From positions 39,080,803 to 39,144,802 of the forward strand of contig NC_090259.1 of the NCBI RefSeq assembly GCF_037325665.1: a DNA stretch of 64,000 nucleotides, read 5' to 3'. Positions 12,698 through 25,478 of this stretch are shown piece by piece. This stretch comes from Littorina saxatilis. Its lineage: Eukaryota > Mollusca > Gastropoda > Littorinimorpha > Littorinidae. Within the stretch, counting starts at the first letter, position 1; every line of letters starts with the position of its first letter. The notes below the pieces were generated by a model. It did not search any database. It saw nothing but the letters and a program-made list of their open reading frames with translations, and was not told the DNA's origin. The position numbers were made by a program, and so were the translations under genes.

Positions 12698-13425
12698 ACT
12701 TTTAGTCAAGTTTGGACTACATGTTTTAACATAGACTAAGGATCGAAACGAGGGCTGTGGTGTACGTGTGTGCGTGTGTCTGTGTCTGTGTAGAGCTATT
12801 TAGAGCAAACAACTGGACCGATCTTTATGAGACTTTACATTATAGTTTCTGAGGACTCTATCCCCAGACTTCTGTTTCATTTTTTTGTGTGACGTCAAAT
12901 GCAGCTTTTTGTGATAGTTGAGGCAGCACTGTCACATCCTCATTTTTTGATAAAATGTATTGACATTTTGGTTAAACCCTCTTTGACAAAACTGGACTAT
13001 GAGATTGCATTTCAGCTTTAAAGCTTACATAATTATTAGTTAATGAGCTTGGTCATTACAAATCTCAAAAATATAATAAGAATGAAAATAGTAGTGATCG
13101 ATCGAAGCATGATTGCATCTTATTCTGTATTGTTTCCTGATTCCATAAACATATAGATAATTATGTTATGTTTGAATTGAAAACAAGCTCAGAAATGTAA
13201 AATTAATTCAAATACGCGCCCTTTCCTGCTCAGCGCAAAATCTACAGTGCTATGCTGTCTTGTCAATTTCAGAGCCTTTTTCACGTGAAACGTGTCAGCG
13301 ATTTTTTTTTGCCACGGTAAATTGACGAAGCTATATTGTCTTGGTGAAAACTTGTAGTGCTTTCAGTTTCATTCAGTGAGTTTGACAGATTGACTAAATG
13401 TAGTGATTTCGCCTTACGCGACTTG
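12698..13425 (+). mobile_element. Family A element, copy 2 (diverged)
   Basis: Starts acttttagtcaag and ends with tgactaaatgt and the tail cgccttacgcgacttg. It is colinear with 7938-8832 but more diverged and lacks the long TG tract, so it is probably an older copy. Confidence 0.65.
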
Positions 13426-14440
13426 TTTCTGTTTTAGATATTGTGTAGTAGTCTGTTGGGTTTTCCCGTCTGACAGTCATAATATATTTATTTCATGCTT
13501 CAAACTATCTGTTTCTGACCTCTTCACCACCACGATGTAACAGATTTGTTGGTATACATGTCTACGATTTGTGTATGTGTTCATACACATGCTGTACTTG
13601 TGTAGAATATGAACATAGATTGGAATACCAGGCTGTTTGTCATGAATTATGGCCCATCATTTTTTTTCTAATCTTAACACTATTGCCGTCAAAGATGCTG
13701 ATGTTGTCAAATGTTTTCTATATGGTGGTGCAGGATCATGGTAGAGTAGTAAACTAGTGTTGCTTGTGTGGCATATATAGTTATTTTCCAGTAATGATGT
13801 ATTATATTGTTTCCTTTATGAAGTGTCGTAAACGTTTCAATTTTCTTGTTAGCATTTCAACATCAACGTCATACGTCCTCTTGTCATCACTGAGTCATTT
13901 GTGTTACAATAATGCTTTTGTGATGTTGTGTTAATATTACATAATGATGACGTTGTCTGTTTTGAATAAAAAGACAGTTTACTCTGCGATATTTGTTTTG
14001 CTGTCAAACATTGTGTATTTGTTTGATGTCGTTGCTTGGTTTTATAGTTCACAGTCTTGATGAAGTTTAACCGCCTATTTGTTTGCAGAAGTTGCCGATA
14101 TTCATATTCATACTGTTTCTTTTGTAATAACAATATTTTGTATGATACGATTGTTATTGTTTGTGTGGCTATGCGAATGATTTACCAGTTATTCTGAGTG
14201 TCAAATGTGTCTTTTCATTTGTTCATCTTTGTTATCATAAAAGATTCAGGTCCATCATGCATTATCACAATGAGTATGTGCCATACCGTTTGCCACTGAT
14301 CCATGTTGTCTTCGTTGCTATAATCTTGTATCACTTGTCATGTGCAAAATTCAGTTTCGGTATTCTTTACTTTCTAGCCTCAATGACTCATCACTTTCGT
14401 TTTATGCACAAGTCTTTTTCGTGTTTTTCCTGTAACAGTT
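13426..14440. other. Non-coding duplicated flank (left block)
   Basis: No supported gene. From about 13845 the sequence aligns by eye with 61728-62170; shared strings include tttgatgtcgttgctt and gatattcatattc. In-frame stops in both copies argue against coding. It is part of the duplicated block. Confidence 0.6.
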
Positions 14441-14444
14441 AATG

Positions 14445-15737
14445 TGGCTGAAGGGGTCTATGTCGACCAAAAGTGGGATGGATTTCCAGTATGAAAGTAT
14501 GATACCGAAGTTATGCTGGCCTGTCCCAAGAAATGTCTCAATCACCCTTCTTTTCCTGCCTCTCTCACTGTCAACGAACTACCTATCTCTTTCTCTCCGT
14601 CTGTCCGCAGCCTTGGCGTCACTCTCGATCCAACTCTCTCTTTCCAAAAACACATCTCTAACATCTGCAAGTCCGCCTATCTAGAGATGCGCAAGATTAG
14701 TTCAGTCCGTCACTACCTCACCACTGATGCAACCAAAACGTTAGTGTGTTCTTTAGTCCTCTCAAAGATAGATTATTGCAATTCTCTCCTGGCCGGTCTC
14801 CCTAAGTACCTTTTAGATAGACTTCAAAGGATCCAAAATAACGCTGCCCGCCTGGTCTTCAAATCTTCCAAGTATGAACACGCCACACCCCTTCTTCACT
14901 CTCTACACTGGCTGCCTATCACTAAAAGGATCGAATACAAACTCTCCTCTCTTTCTTTTGCCGTCGTTTCTGGTTCTGCCCCAGAATACTTGTCAGAACT
15001 CCTCAATCTCTACACCCCCTCTCGTCAGCTTCGCTCTGCCGCCGACACTCGACTCTTCCGACTCCCCACAGTGCAAACAAAGACATGTGGCGAGAGGTCC
15101 TTCGCCTATCAAGCCCCTGTGACCTGGAATAGATTACCTCTGCCTCTCAGACACACAGATTCTCTCACTACATTCAAGACAAATCTCAAAACACACCTCT
15201 TCCAGCGCAAGTGATTTCCCCTCCAGCATCTCCCCACCCACCCCATCCTGCCCCACCTCACCCCCTACCTAGTGCCTAAAATAACGCGTATATACATTTT
15301 CTGCGCTTTGTGTCAGCACTGTCTGTGTGTGTGTAAATAGTACTGTTGACACGTTTTTATATAGACGCCTATTGTGGTTCATGTGCTTAGGCTGTGTATT
15401 GGATTGTCACTGTATGCCTGCATTATTAGATGTCAGTAATAATTATATGTGCTGATTGTTCTCTTTGCCTGCGTGCGTATAGTATGTTGGTTATGTTTGG
15501 TTATAGTATGTTTGTTTATGTTTGGTCGTTATTTTTGCCTGTGCGTGTATTGTATGTTTGGTCGTTTTCTTTGCCTGTGCATGTATAGTTTGTTGGTTAT
15601 GTTTGGTCGGTTTCTTTGCCTGTGCGTGTATAGTATGCTTGGTCGATGTATGTATTGTAAAGCGCTAAGAGTAGACAATTTTCTAGAATAGCGCTATAAA
15701 AGTTTGCATTATTATTATTATTATTATTATTATTAAC
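14445..15737 (+). mobile_element. 5'-truncated LINE (CR1/L2-like), RT C-terminal part
   Basis: An open stretch at 14513-15214 encodes the conserved C-terminal part of a non-LTR reverse transcriptase. Typical strings are LGVTLDPTLSFQKHI, SKIDYCNSLLAGLP, RLQRIQNNAARLV, LHWLPITKRIEYK and the terminal TFKTNLKTHLF. This pattern is characteristic of CR1/L2-group LINEs. The 3' UTR ends in gcgctataaaagtttgcatt followed by an (ATT)n tail, the usual L2-type end. The 5' end is lost, and the insertion interrupts the duplicated flank, because the right block has no LINE here. The frame is intact in what remains, suggesting a fairly recent insertion. Confidence 0.85.
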
Positions 15738-16345
15738 AGCTATACGGCAAAAAGACCTACAGGGAATGCACCCAGGTGTATATCCCCTTTACACTGGGAA
15801 CACCTATACGGCAAAAAGACCTACAGGGAATGCACCCAGGTGTATATCCCCGTTATACTGGGAACACCTATACGGCAAAAAGACCTACAGGGAATGCACC
15901 CAGGTGTATATCCCCTTTATACTGGGAACACCTATACGGCAAAAAGACCTACAGGGAATGCACCCAGGTGTATATCCCCTTTATACTGGGAACACCTATA
16001 CGGCAAACAGACCTACAGGGAATGCACCCAGGTGTATATCCCCTTTATACTGGGAACACCTATACGGCAAAAAGACCTACAGGGAATGCACCCAGGTGTA
16101 TATCCCCTTTATACTGGGAACACCTATACGGCAAAAAGACCTACAGGGAATGCACCCAGGTGTATATCCCCTTTATACTGGGAACACCTATACGGCAAAC
16201 AGACCTACAGGAAATGCACCCAGGTGTATATCCCCTTTATACTGGGAACACCTATACGGCAAAAAGACCTACAGGAAATGCACCCAGGTGTATATCCCCT
16301 TTATACTGGGAACACCTATACGGCAAAAAGACCTACAGGGAACCC
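15738..16345. repeat. 64-bp satellite, about 9.5 units, joined to LINE tail
   Basis: Tandem 64-bp units (ctatacggcaaaaagaccta, cagggaatgcacccaggtgt, atatcccctttatactggga, acac) start directly after the (ATT)n tail of the LINE. The units are almost identical, differing at a few sites (aaaag/aacag, ggg/gga). Because 64 is not a multiple of 3, all three frames are open in rotation; I do not call a gene. Confidence 0.95.
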
Positions 16346-17509
16346 TCCCACGTTTGGTCGACATGGACCCTTTCTGTGTTGATGAGCACTACTTGTACTT
16401 TTCATTAGATGGGTCTGTCAAACTTCCTCGTAATATGCTGGTTGATATTTGATCATTCTGTAAAATATTGTGCAGTGTTTCTTTGTTGTGTTTGATGCTG
16501 TTGTGATTACCAAGTTCGCTGTATACAATATCATCTTGTTATGTAACCTCTGCAATCACACTAATGAAGTGCACAGTTCGACTTGCATGAGGTGTTGCGA
16601 TTTTCTGCTTGTTTCAGCGAAAGTGTGACTGGGCCCATGCCGTTACATACCTTTTTTTCCCATTTTTGTTTATATTAACATGTCAAAATATTGCAGTTTA
16701 TTCCTTGTTTCTTAAAGACAGTAATTGTTGTTTTGGTTTCTTCACGTGTGTGCAAGAAAGCCAGCGTCAATCCCATATGAATTGGTCATCATGTGCCAGA
16801 ATTTATTTGTGCAAGTCAACTTGTGTTATACACGTTTCTATCATGGTAACGAGACTTTCTACGCTGTATACCCAAAGGACTGAAATTCCTCTGTTGCAGT
16901 GATAATGTATCAAGGGTTTAATGCTACAATGTCAATGTGCCCCCTTTGCCATACTGACGATGTGCCGTGCGCTTTTTGCTAACATGATAATATACACAGC
17001 TTTTGATGACATTGCAACAATTAGTGCAAAGTGTGGAATTGTGTGTAAACGATGTAACTGATTTTTCTCTGTTGTAATATTCACCAATGTGCATATACCA
17101 GGCTATCTTCGCTTCGAGAATTGTATGTCAATGAAGCTCTGTACGACACCTACTCAGCCATAGTAACTACGTCAGAAGTGATCTGTGTTGTAACGTTGAT
17201 TTACAGGGCTGTTTCTCGAATGGTCCAGTTATGCAAGTGTGGTTGTCCCCCCACTGTCGTATTGATGAAGCCGAAATCCTGTGTGGGGTGCGTAATGATT
17301 TGTTTGCATTACTGCTTCATGCTGAAAGTGGTGAGGTACTGAGCCGAACAATGTTTTGTGTTGATGTTGTTGTTGATTCATGGATTCAAGTTACTATACA
17401 ATATGTGTGTATATATGACTGCCTTAGGTTTGTTTCCGTGTTCCTTTTGAAAGACGATCTTTGATGTTATGTTTTGATTGTTTATTTCAACACGTTGTGG
17501 ACTTATTAA
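16346..17509. other. Non-coding duplicated flank (left block)
   Basis: From about 16460 this matches 62630-63470 in the right block (for example atattgtgcagtgttt and ttgtttatat-aacatgtcaaaat). Short open stretches here are not conserved as protein in the right copy. No gene supported. Confidence 0.6.
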
Positions 17510-18270
17510 CCTTCGCCCGACCGGGTTATCGACTACACACGAAAGACATCGTAGGGCCGTGCGGACCGATGCTTCTCAAAGAAGGAAAACATATGCATAC
17601 CCTTCCGTACGTAGGCGCCGTGGTTAAATTTCCGCGAGAAGTAATTAAATTAAATTATTAATTTAATTATTACCGTGCGGTCTAAAGCTTCTCTCCCTAG
17701 TTTTTATGTCGGCAGGCGAAAGAAAAAATCAGCCAGATAAGTTTTCGTTATTTCGTTGTTTGGGTCGATATATTTGTGAATGTATTGTTTTGTCAATAAC
17801 AAACGTTCCAACAAACTACCTTTCTTGTTTTTTTGATTCTCAAAAAAGGAAAAACGTGAATACCCTTCAGTAGACGTCGTGGGGCCGTGTGGACCCACAT
17901 TGTTATGTAGTCATTTCGCTCCACGCGACTTGCTTTATATTAACTCCAAAATTAAACAGATCGTAAATAATGATGTTTAGAGCCAATGCCTGAAGGTTTG
18001 TGACTTCTCTCCCTAGTTTTTATGTAAGTTCCTTCAGATTGAGAAACATGGGTCCGCACGGCCCCACGATGCCTTCCGTGTGTAGTCTAAATTTGACCTT
18101 TATTTTTGTAATTACTTCTCGCTGAAGTTTAATGATCTTTTAGGACATGAAAGCTTTGTATGTGTATGAGGCATTCTTAAAAGCTCATAAACAAATTCCA
18201 ACTGGTTTAAGAGATATTTGCAATTAAACACCCTTCTGGGTCCACACGGACCCACGACGACCGGCGAAGT
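17510..18270. mobile_element. piggyBac-like MITE (TTAA duplication)
   Basis: The ends read CCTTCGCCCG and, inverted, ACTTCGCCGG, flanked on both sides by TTAA (17506-17509, 18271-18274). TTAA targets and CCY-type ends fit piggyBac. Internally a GC-rich motif (gggccgtgcggacc, ggtccgcacggcccc and variants) occurs four times in both orientations. No transposase is present. The paralogous site near 63490 lacks it. Confidence 0.7.
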
Positions 18271-18274
18271 TTAA

Positions 18275-20011
18275 GTTGTATTTTGTCATGATGTATCAGG
18301 TTAATTCTGGTATATTAACACTTTGATTGATTTAACTTCTTTCACAATGTTATAGCATAATGTTTCGTTTGTTTGTACATAAGGTTGCCGTGACACTAGT
18401 TAGCCTGAGTCGTAAACAATGACGAGATTGGGAAAGTAAACATAGCATGTGAGTCCTTCATGATCAGTTTAAGATAACCCTTGCTCTCTCGTGTCTTGTG
18501 GTTTGAGTGTTTCCCTCCCTTTGCTTGTTGTTATGTCATTTTGTTATCACTTCATCCCTACGTGCTATGCTGACTGTTGGTATTTTCTCAATATACTAGA
18601 ATCTGTATGATGTGTTACAATTGACCGTTGTTGTTTATACGTTTGACAAACAAAAGTAATGCTAGTTACTTCTGATATGTTGGGAGTCGTTTTGTTTGTT
18701 GTTCTCCTTCTAATTCAACAAGTTGTTGGACTCATGTTTTGCAACACTGTAACTAGAACACATTATATTCCTGTCGGTTGACAGGAATGTGTTGACTGAC
18801 AGGAATGTGTTGACTGACAGGAATGTACACACTCTTCACGAGATAACTTTTTGTTGGTTCATTTTAAAAGAGTTCACTCCACCAAAAAGAAAAGAAAAGA
18901 ATAAAAGGATGTGAGCATTTTCATTTTTTTTCTTATTTTTCATATAACTTATCTAGTTTATAATTCACGACAATTTTTAAATGACGAACACACCAATTGC
19001 AACAGTGGGTGCGAATATAGTGCGTTTCATTTGTCCCCTACAGCTGTACATTCTGACTTTAACCAGAAAATTGTATACATTATATTGATGTATCACACCA
19101 AATAAACTGAAATATGTATATTTTTGCTTTGCCTATAGGACGTGCACACGGTGTCTGCTGTTGTTTTAGGCCATCGGAGGAGGGACTATTCCTTCTATTT
19201 TAATGTAAGCACTTCAGTCCAAACCATTTATCGTAATCATCCACATTTTGATCGCTGGCTGTCAGGGCTTCCATCCACACTGTTGTATTTGTAACCTGTT
19301 TGATGGAGTACCTAGCTGCGAGACGCTTACTTCTTGAAAGTGAAAACTGGGTTTTCGTTTCATTCTGCAAATTCAGTTAATACTAGAGCTTATAGAATAT
19401 GTTACAGATACAAAATGTCACACGTGAAAGGGAGAGTTTTCTTAAAACCTGTATTGACCAACACCATTTCAGATTAAGTTTGTAACTGAGGTATGTGTCT
19501 AACATCCATACTAAAACTGTTAAAACATATTAGGGCGTCCCCAGTTTAATGCGTTGTTTAAAATAACATGTCAACAAGCTTATGGTTGAACCATTACATT
19601 TGGTTCACTGCAATAATGTAGCTTCAATAACACATTTAAAAACATGACTATAAGTACATTTTGACCCCATTTGTATTTAACAATAGTGATAAAAACGAAC
19701 ACTGTAATGTCTATTAGAATTAATACATTGAAACGAAAAAAACACATTCTTGAAGGATCTTACCTGCCTTGTTCTCACAGCAGCAAGTCTAGCTCCCATC
19801 CCAAGCCACCATTAATCAACTTAGAACTATGATTTGTTTTTGTCATTCAAAAGAAATATTAAATCAGAGTTGTATGGCGTGGAATGCTTGCTTATAATTA
19901 AAGCTGTTGTTTACCGTTTAATATAATTTATGTACCTAATAAACTCTAATCAGTGCTGATGTTTTCATGTGTTGATGTGTGTAAAGTCTTAATAATATGT
20001 GTTACTTTGCG
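18275..20011. other. End of duplicated block, then unique AT-rich DNA
   Basis: 18350-18555 matches 63745-63935 (gtgagtccttca, gtgtttccctccctttgctt), which is the last visible homology between the blocks. A copy of a dispersed repeat (family C, around gcaacagtgggtgcgaat) lies at about 18925-19055. Three copies of gactgacaggaatgtgtt-like sequence lie at 18775-18825. No gene seen. Confidence 0.5.
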
Positions 20012-20038
20012 TGTGTGTGTGTGTGTGTATGTGTGCGT

Positions 20039-20078
<40 letters not shown>

Positions 20079-20219
20079 ACGGTGTGTGTGTGTGTGTGTG
20101 TATAAGCTTCCTCTCTCTCGATCTTCTTTCTGTCTTCATCTGCCTATTTACCTATCTTGTCTCTCTGTCTCTGGCACTGTCTGTTTGTCTGTCTGTCTCT
20201 TTCTCTCTCTCTCTGTGTG

Positions 20220-20272
<53 letters not shown>

Positions 20273-20275
20273 TCT
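20012..20275. repeat. (TG)n and (TC)n microsatellites
   Basis: TG dinucleotide tracts from 20012 to 20102 are followed by TCTC/TCTG-rich sequence to 20275. The derived reading frames are low complexity and non-coding. Confidence 0.95.
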
Positions 20276-20611
20276 GTCGTAAGTGTTTGTGAATGTATGA
20301 AACGTTAGTATTAGAAAACATCAATCAATCGCTTTTTCACTTGCAGCAAGCAACAAAACATCTAATGATTCAACTCAGGCCTAAGCTCACATGAGCCACA
20401 CCGGGAAAACCCGTTATTAGTACAGCAAAGAGCTTGCACGTCATGATAATCTGTTGTTGCCGTCTGCAAGGTCTTTGGTTTTCAGTGACACAAGTTTACA
20501 ATACAATGTGCTAAACATTTTAGCATTAGACAAGCCAGGTGTATTTGAAATATTTGCTGGGCTAACATCTCTCGAAAAGCTGCCAAAAAGCTTGCTGCAC
20601 GGGTGCTGTGA

Positions 20612-21029
20612 GGTGAACACTATGGTCATATCTATACTAGCCTGCTCAAGGTGAACACTATGGTCATATCTATACCAGCCTGCTCAAGGTGAACACTATG
20701 GTAATATCTATACCAGCCTGCTCAAGGTGAACACTATGGTCATATCTCTACCAGCCTGCTCAAGGTGAACACTATGGTCATATCTCTACCAGCCTGCTCA
20801 AGGTGAACACTATGGTCATATCTATACCAGCCTGCTCAAGGTGAACACTATGGTCATATCTATACCAGCCTGCTCAAGGTGAACACTATGGTCATATCTA
20901 TACCAGCCTGCTCAAGGTGAACACTATGGTCATATCTATACCAGCCTGCTCAAGGTGAACACTATGGTCATATCTATACCAGCCTGCTCAAGGTGAACAC
21001 TATGGTCATATCTATACCAGCCTGCTCAA
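20612..21029. repeat. 38-bp minisatellite, 11 units
   Basis: Eleven near-identical units (ggtgaacactatggtcatat, ctataccagcctgctcaa) with a constant 38-bp period and no spacers. Confidence 0.95.
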
Positions 21030-21240
21030 GCACACTTTAAATCCTCCTGCTCAAAGTGTCTCTTGAAATAGCTTGATGAGGCTGAATATATGAAATAAAA
21101 AGAAAGTACTTGGACAATGTAGGGTCAGGAGTTTTGACTGATTAGTTTGAGGGAACTAACCTGCTCTTCACTTTTCTCCCTTTACATACTTTTCCGAAGA
21201 CGGTATTTATTCCCGTTTCACCATAGGGCCGAATTTCAGA

Positions 21241-22280
21241 GCCACAGTCAAGTCAAGTCAAGTCAAGTATTTTATTGTTTTGGGCCCAGAGGGCTTTGAA
21301 ACAAAGGTATAATTTTAACCAAAAAAAAAGGTAACAAATCAGACAGTTAATGAATGTATACAAATTGAGCGGACAAATACAACAATACTATACAACCAAA
21401 CAAAATAAATTGGCAATATACACTTCCATACATACAAACAAAAATAAAAGAAAAATAGGTTTAACAAAATCAGGTAAGAGATCAGACAGATAATATATAT
21501 ACATTAAGCGGACAACGATAATATACAGCTGAAATAAATTAGCAATACCATTATGCCATGCATCTTTTGTAAAAACACAAAACAAAACAAAAGCATATAT
21601 TACATACATATACATACCAATAAAGAAACTAGATATAACGCTAACATACTAAAATCATAACGTGGGCTACAAATCTTGCTAGCTTCATTAGTTTTATCTT
21701 AGATTTACAATTCATTAACTGTTCATATTTTAAACAATTTGGGTGAGATCGGTAATAAGGACTAATTAATTTTCTTCTTTCAGACACTATACTTTCGTCG
21801 GTACAAATGAACAAATAGTGAAACTCATCACCTAATTCATTTTTATCGCACATATCACACAATCTTTCATTTCTAGGAGCATTAAAAAATCTAAGCTGAT
21901 GTATTGGCAACTTATGATTGCTTGTTCTAAATTTTGCTAATTTAACTTGGAATTTCCTAGGCAAACAAAGCAAATACCTTTCCAGACAAAAATCCTTTTT
22001 ATACATTCTGTAATTAAAACACAAGCTGTTGGCGTTCACGTCAGTGTTCCATTCCTGCAGGAATTGATCTCTTAGCCTTTGCTTTACAACGTTTTTAAAA
22101 CCTGAGACAGCAAGACTATGAGTTGTCCATAAATATGATAGACCCAACTTATTTAACATAGTATTGACATGCGACAACCAGGGCAATTTAACGTTTTGTA
22201 CATGGTACAACTTCAAATGTAGCTTTAACATTAAACAGGACATCTTATTCGCACCATCGTTCATTTCTTTCATCAGTTTA
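21241..22280 (-). mobile_element. 5'-truncated LINE, minus strand, C-terminal domain
   Basis: An open stretch at 21641-22273 (minus, 210 codons) has a conserved non-LTR C-terminal pattern: RLRDQFLQEW, KLAKFRTSNHKLPI, then a Cys/His cluster (CDMCDKNELGDEFHYLFIC) and RRKLISPYY. This is common near the C-terminus of animal LINE ORF2 proteins. The 3' UTR (21300-21640) ends in repeated caagt units at 21245-21265 (ACTTG repeats on the element strand). A shorter copy of the same 3' end lies at 24520-24640, showing a family with a pentanucleotide tail. Confidence 0.8.
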
Positions 22281-23793
22281 TACCAATAAACCAGTAACTG
22301 ACATTAAACCTCAATTCTAATTGGATAACCACCAAGCTCTCCGTAAACCATACAGGTGGGTGTAGTTTTATATACATCAAGAAGCATTTTGTTGTAGATG
22401 GCGTAAGATTGTGACTCTTTCGATTGGACTTATTATGAGTTATTTCTAATATGCTGACTGTTAACAAATGATGTTAGACATGTCGAGAAAATGAATCATC
22501 ATTAACGGTTTTATTACCGACTATTTCGACCAAAAGAAAATTCGAAGCGACCCCGCGAATTAGACGGAACAGCCACAATTGGAACTGGATCGCTCTTATT
22601 TGATTATGCCTGTCAGTCAAAGCATTCTCGTGACCTGGGTCAGCCAATCAGTCACTCACCTGACGTGATGAATATTCACAGGCCAAATGCCTTCACACAA
22701 CAATCTCACAAGATAAACCATGTTGAACATGCGTTTCAGTTGCTTCAATATCTCTTGTCCAATTGAGAGGACAGATTTTGAAACGACACCAGAGAGAAAG
22801 GAAATGACGTAATTATATATTTGACGCAAATTGTGACACAATTTCACTTAAATTGTCAGAACTTTGACAAAGACATGTTGAACTGAGTGATGGGTCGGCA
22901 GAGGCAGAGGGTGGGTGGTGCCTTGCCGTTCTGTAAAATAAAGCGCCCACCGACAAAACTGTCTTTTCAGTATTTTTTAAATAAAGAGTGTAGTGTCTGA
23001 CAGGATTTGAAGTGTCATTCTTTAGAATAAGTCATGCTGGTATTGTTAGTTCCTATATATTAACTTTGTCTTGTTAAGTTTTAGCGTGATAAACAAAAAG
23101 GGTCCCCCTGCCTGAACGTTATAACATTTAGAGGGTCACCTAGAATCAGACCTGATTGGTCAAAAAGCCGTAAGGTGCACTGGGATGGTTATAAGTGGAT
23201 TGATCAGAAAGACATTGAAAAGTGACAAGACTTCTACGGCATAATTATGGGAACATCGGCCAACTAGCGATGTATTCAATTGCAGAAAAATGACAATTCA
23301 CTCATTACCAGATCAAGGCAACAGAAAGCACAGCGAGAGGTTTCCATCTGTTCGTCAGATACACCTTGCGCGATCATGGTTCATGTGCCCTGAACAGTTC
23401 AACCCATCAGACTCTAGATGCATTGCTTGGTGTGGCGCATCAACAAGATACACACACTGGGAAACATTGACTTTGTCAAAGGTGATCATCAGTCAATGTT
23501 TTTGTGTATATCCTTGTAACCATTTATTGCGACAATGTTAGTGCGGACAGAAAAAAAATACATGCACAGACAGACAGATACACAGACAAACAGAGTGAAT
23601 CCCCTATATTTAAAGGGAGGTGTAAAATGCGGATACACTATGGTTACAAGCACCCTTACCAGCTAAATCGGTGCGGTTTTGCTGAAACAGGGTGTAATAT
23701 TCCAAAGTCAACTCGGGTATACAATGCGTGACCTCAATTTGCACCCAACCTGTGGAGACAAGGAGTTTCCTTTCTGATGAGATCATAATCTAC

Positions 23794-23801
<8 letters not shown>
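22281..23801. other. No gene recognised
   Basis: Unique-looking AT-rich DNA with only short open stretches. None has a recognisable domain, splice structure or repeat. Confidence 0.4.
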
Positions 23802-23875
<74 letters not shown>

Positions 23876-24036
23876 ATGTGTGTGTGTGTAAGTGTTTGTG
23901 TATGTGTGTGTGTGTGTGTGTGTGTGCGTACGTGCGTTCTTGTGTGTGTGCGTGTGTGTGTGTGTTTGTGTGTGTGAAAGTGTGTGTGTGCGTGCGTGTG
24001 TGCGTACGTGCGTGTGTGCGTACGTGCGTGCTTGTG

Positions 24037-24095
<59 letters not shown>
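23802..24095. repeat. (GT)n tract followed by (CA)n tract
   Basis: About 240 bp of GT-rich sequence with GTGC/GTAC interruptions changes at about 24036 to a pure (CA)n of about 55 bp. The GT-to-CA order is self-complementary and could form a hairpin or Z-DNA. Confidence 0.95.
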
Positions 24096-24099
<4 letters not shown>

Positions 24100-24519
24100 C
24101 ACTAAGCGTATCCAACGCCACTTTGGGACAAAGAACTTTCGAAACTGGGAGAATCCGCCTGTCAGTGAGGACTTCCCCGTCACACAATGCCAGGTAAGAA
24201 GATACGGTGACTCGTCCGCCTTTTTTTTCCCCCTGTGGCAATGAACCTTCTAGCCTGCGTGAGTGAATCACTCGGTTGGTGTCGCTGCAATCGTCAGTTG
24301 TTGTTTAATATTTGTGTCACCACTGATGTAGCCTGTGGAAGCGCAAACCATGAGAGGACAACGACACATCAAGTGTTTACTCACAGTGAAAACCGCAATG
24401 CTAACGTGAACTGTAAGTAGAAATCTATTGGAATCTTTTGTCGTGATATAAGCTGTGTTTGTTACAATGACTTGTTTGTGAATGTTATTGCCTGAAAGTA
24501 AAATAATTGCTTGAGACAG
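24096..24519. other. No gene recognised
   Basis: A good splice-donor string (ccag|gtaaga) at about 24191 follows a short open stretch, but I find no partner exon. Confidence 0.3.
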
Positions 24520-24640
24520 TCAAGTCAAGTCAAGTCAAATATTTTATTGTTTTGGGCCCAGAGGGCTTTGAAACAAAGATATAACTTTAACAAAAAAAGT
24601 AAACAAATCAGACAGTTAATATATGTATACAAATTGAGAC
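24520..24640 (-). mobile_element. LINE 3'-end fragment
   Basis: The (caagt)n tail followed by attttattgttttgggccc and agagggctttgaaacaaa repeats the 3' end of the LINE at 21241-22280. It is a severely 5'-truncated copy in the same orientation. Confidence 0.8.
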
Positions 24641-25109
24641 AAGATCATCCTGTAACAACTGTTAGAGTGGTTGCCGGGCCTCGTCCTCACGCTGACGTCT
24701 GCTGGGTGACTCAGTGGCTTCCCGAATAGGCAGTGTATGTGTTGGGTAGTTTTCATTTCATTTATTTAAAGCCTTTTTAATTGTAGTTTCTATTCAGACG
24801 TTTCGGTTCGTTCTTCCTCGGAGTTCACACAGTGTGTTCCATCTTTGTCTAAGGACATTTCGTGGAAACAGATATGAAAAGATTAAATCAATATGTCGGC
24901 CTAAACATTAGAACAGAACTGAACAGTTTTCACCGAGACTGAGTTCTTGCTGGCTAAAACCCGTCGACCGATCTCAGTATCATTGTTTTTTTCTGTCCGG
25001 ACGACTAGCGGAGGACGTTTTACTTTAAATAAAAATAAATTTAAAAAATCTAGACAACTTTTGTACAGTGACCAAGAAGAACAGTTTCTTCGACGATTAG
25101 TACTACCAT

Positions 25110-25310
25110 CTGTTAAAATCGCTTGCTTTGGCAGTTTAGGCCATGTACAGTACCCGGCGAAAGAAACGCAACTCATTCGCGCCCTCTGTACCAAGTGTGT
25201 GTTCGTCGTTTTCAACATGTCGTAAAATCTGATCCAGACAAGGTGCACAACAAGGAAGACAGATTCGTGGAGGATATCTTACTGGCTGTACGTAGTGCAT
25301 ACTTTGTTAT
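25110..25310 (-). mobile_element. Dispersed repeat family C, minus copy
   Basis: Reverse complement of 27525-27700. Shared strings include gcgaaagaaacgcaactcat and agacagattcgtggagga/atatcttactggctgtac. A third, diverged copy is at about 18925-19055. No coding content or superfamily assigned. Confidence 0.6.
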
Positions 25311-25334
25311 CGCTTTGTGTTTTTTTACCTTTTT

Positions 25335-25401
25335 ACATTTAGTCACGTTTTGACTAAATGTTTTAACATAGAGGGGGAATCGAGACGAGGGTCGTGGTGT
25401 A

Positions 25402-25478
<77 letters not shown>

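Noticed and set aside
15766-16452. Three overlapping frames of about 200 codons
   Set aside because: A 64-bp satellite rotates through all three frames; the frames are the same peptide set in a different order.
17121-17464. Small frames in the duplicated flank
   Set aside because: The matching right-block sequence has stops and indels that do not preserve a frame.
23728-24271. Cys/Val- and Thr/His-rich frames over microsatellites
   Set aside because: Simple TG/CA repeats give these frames in every animal genome; also at 43272-43618 and 58276-58479.
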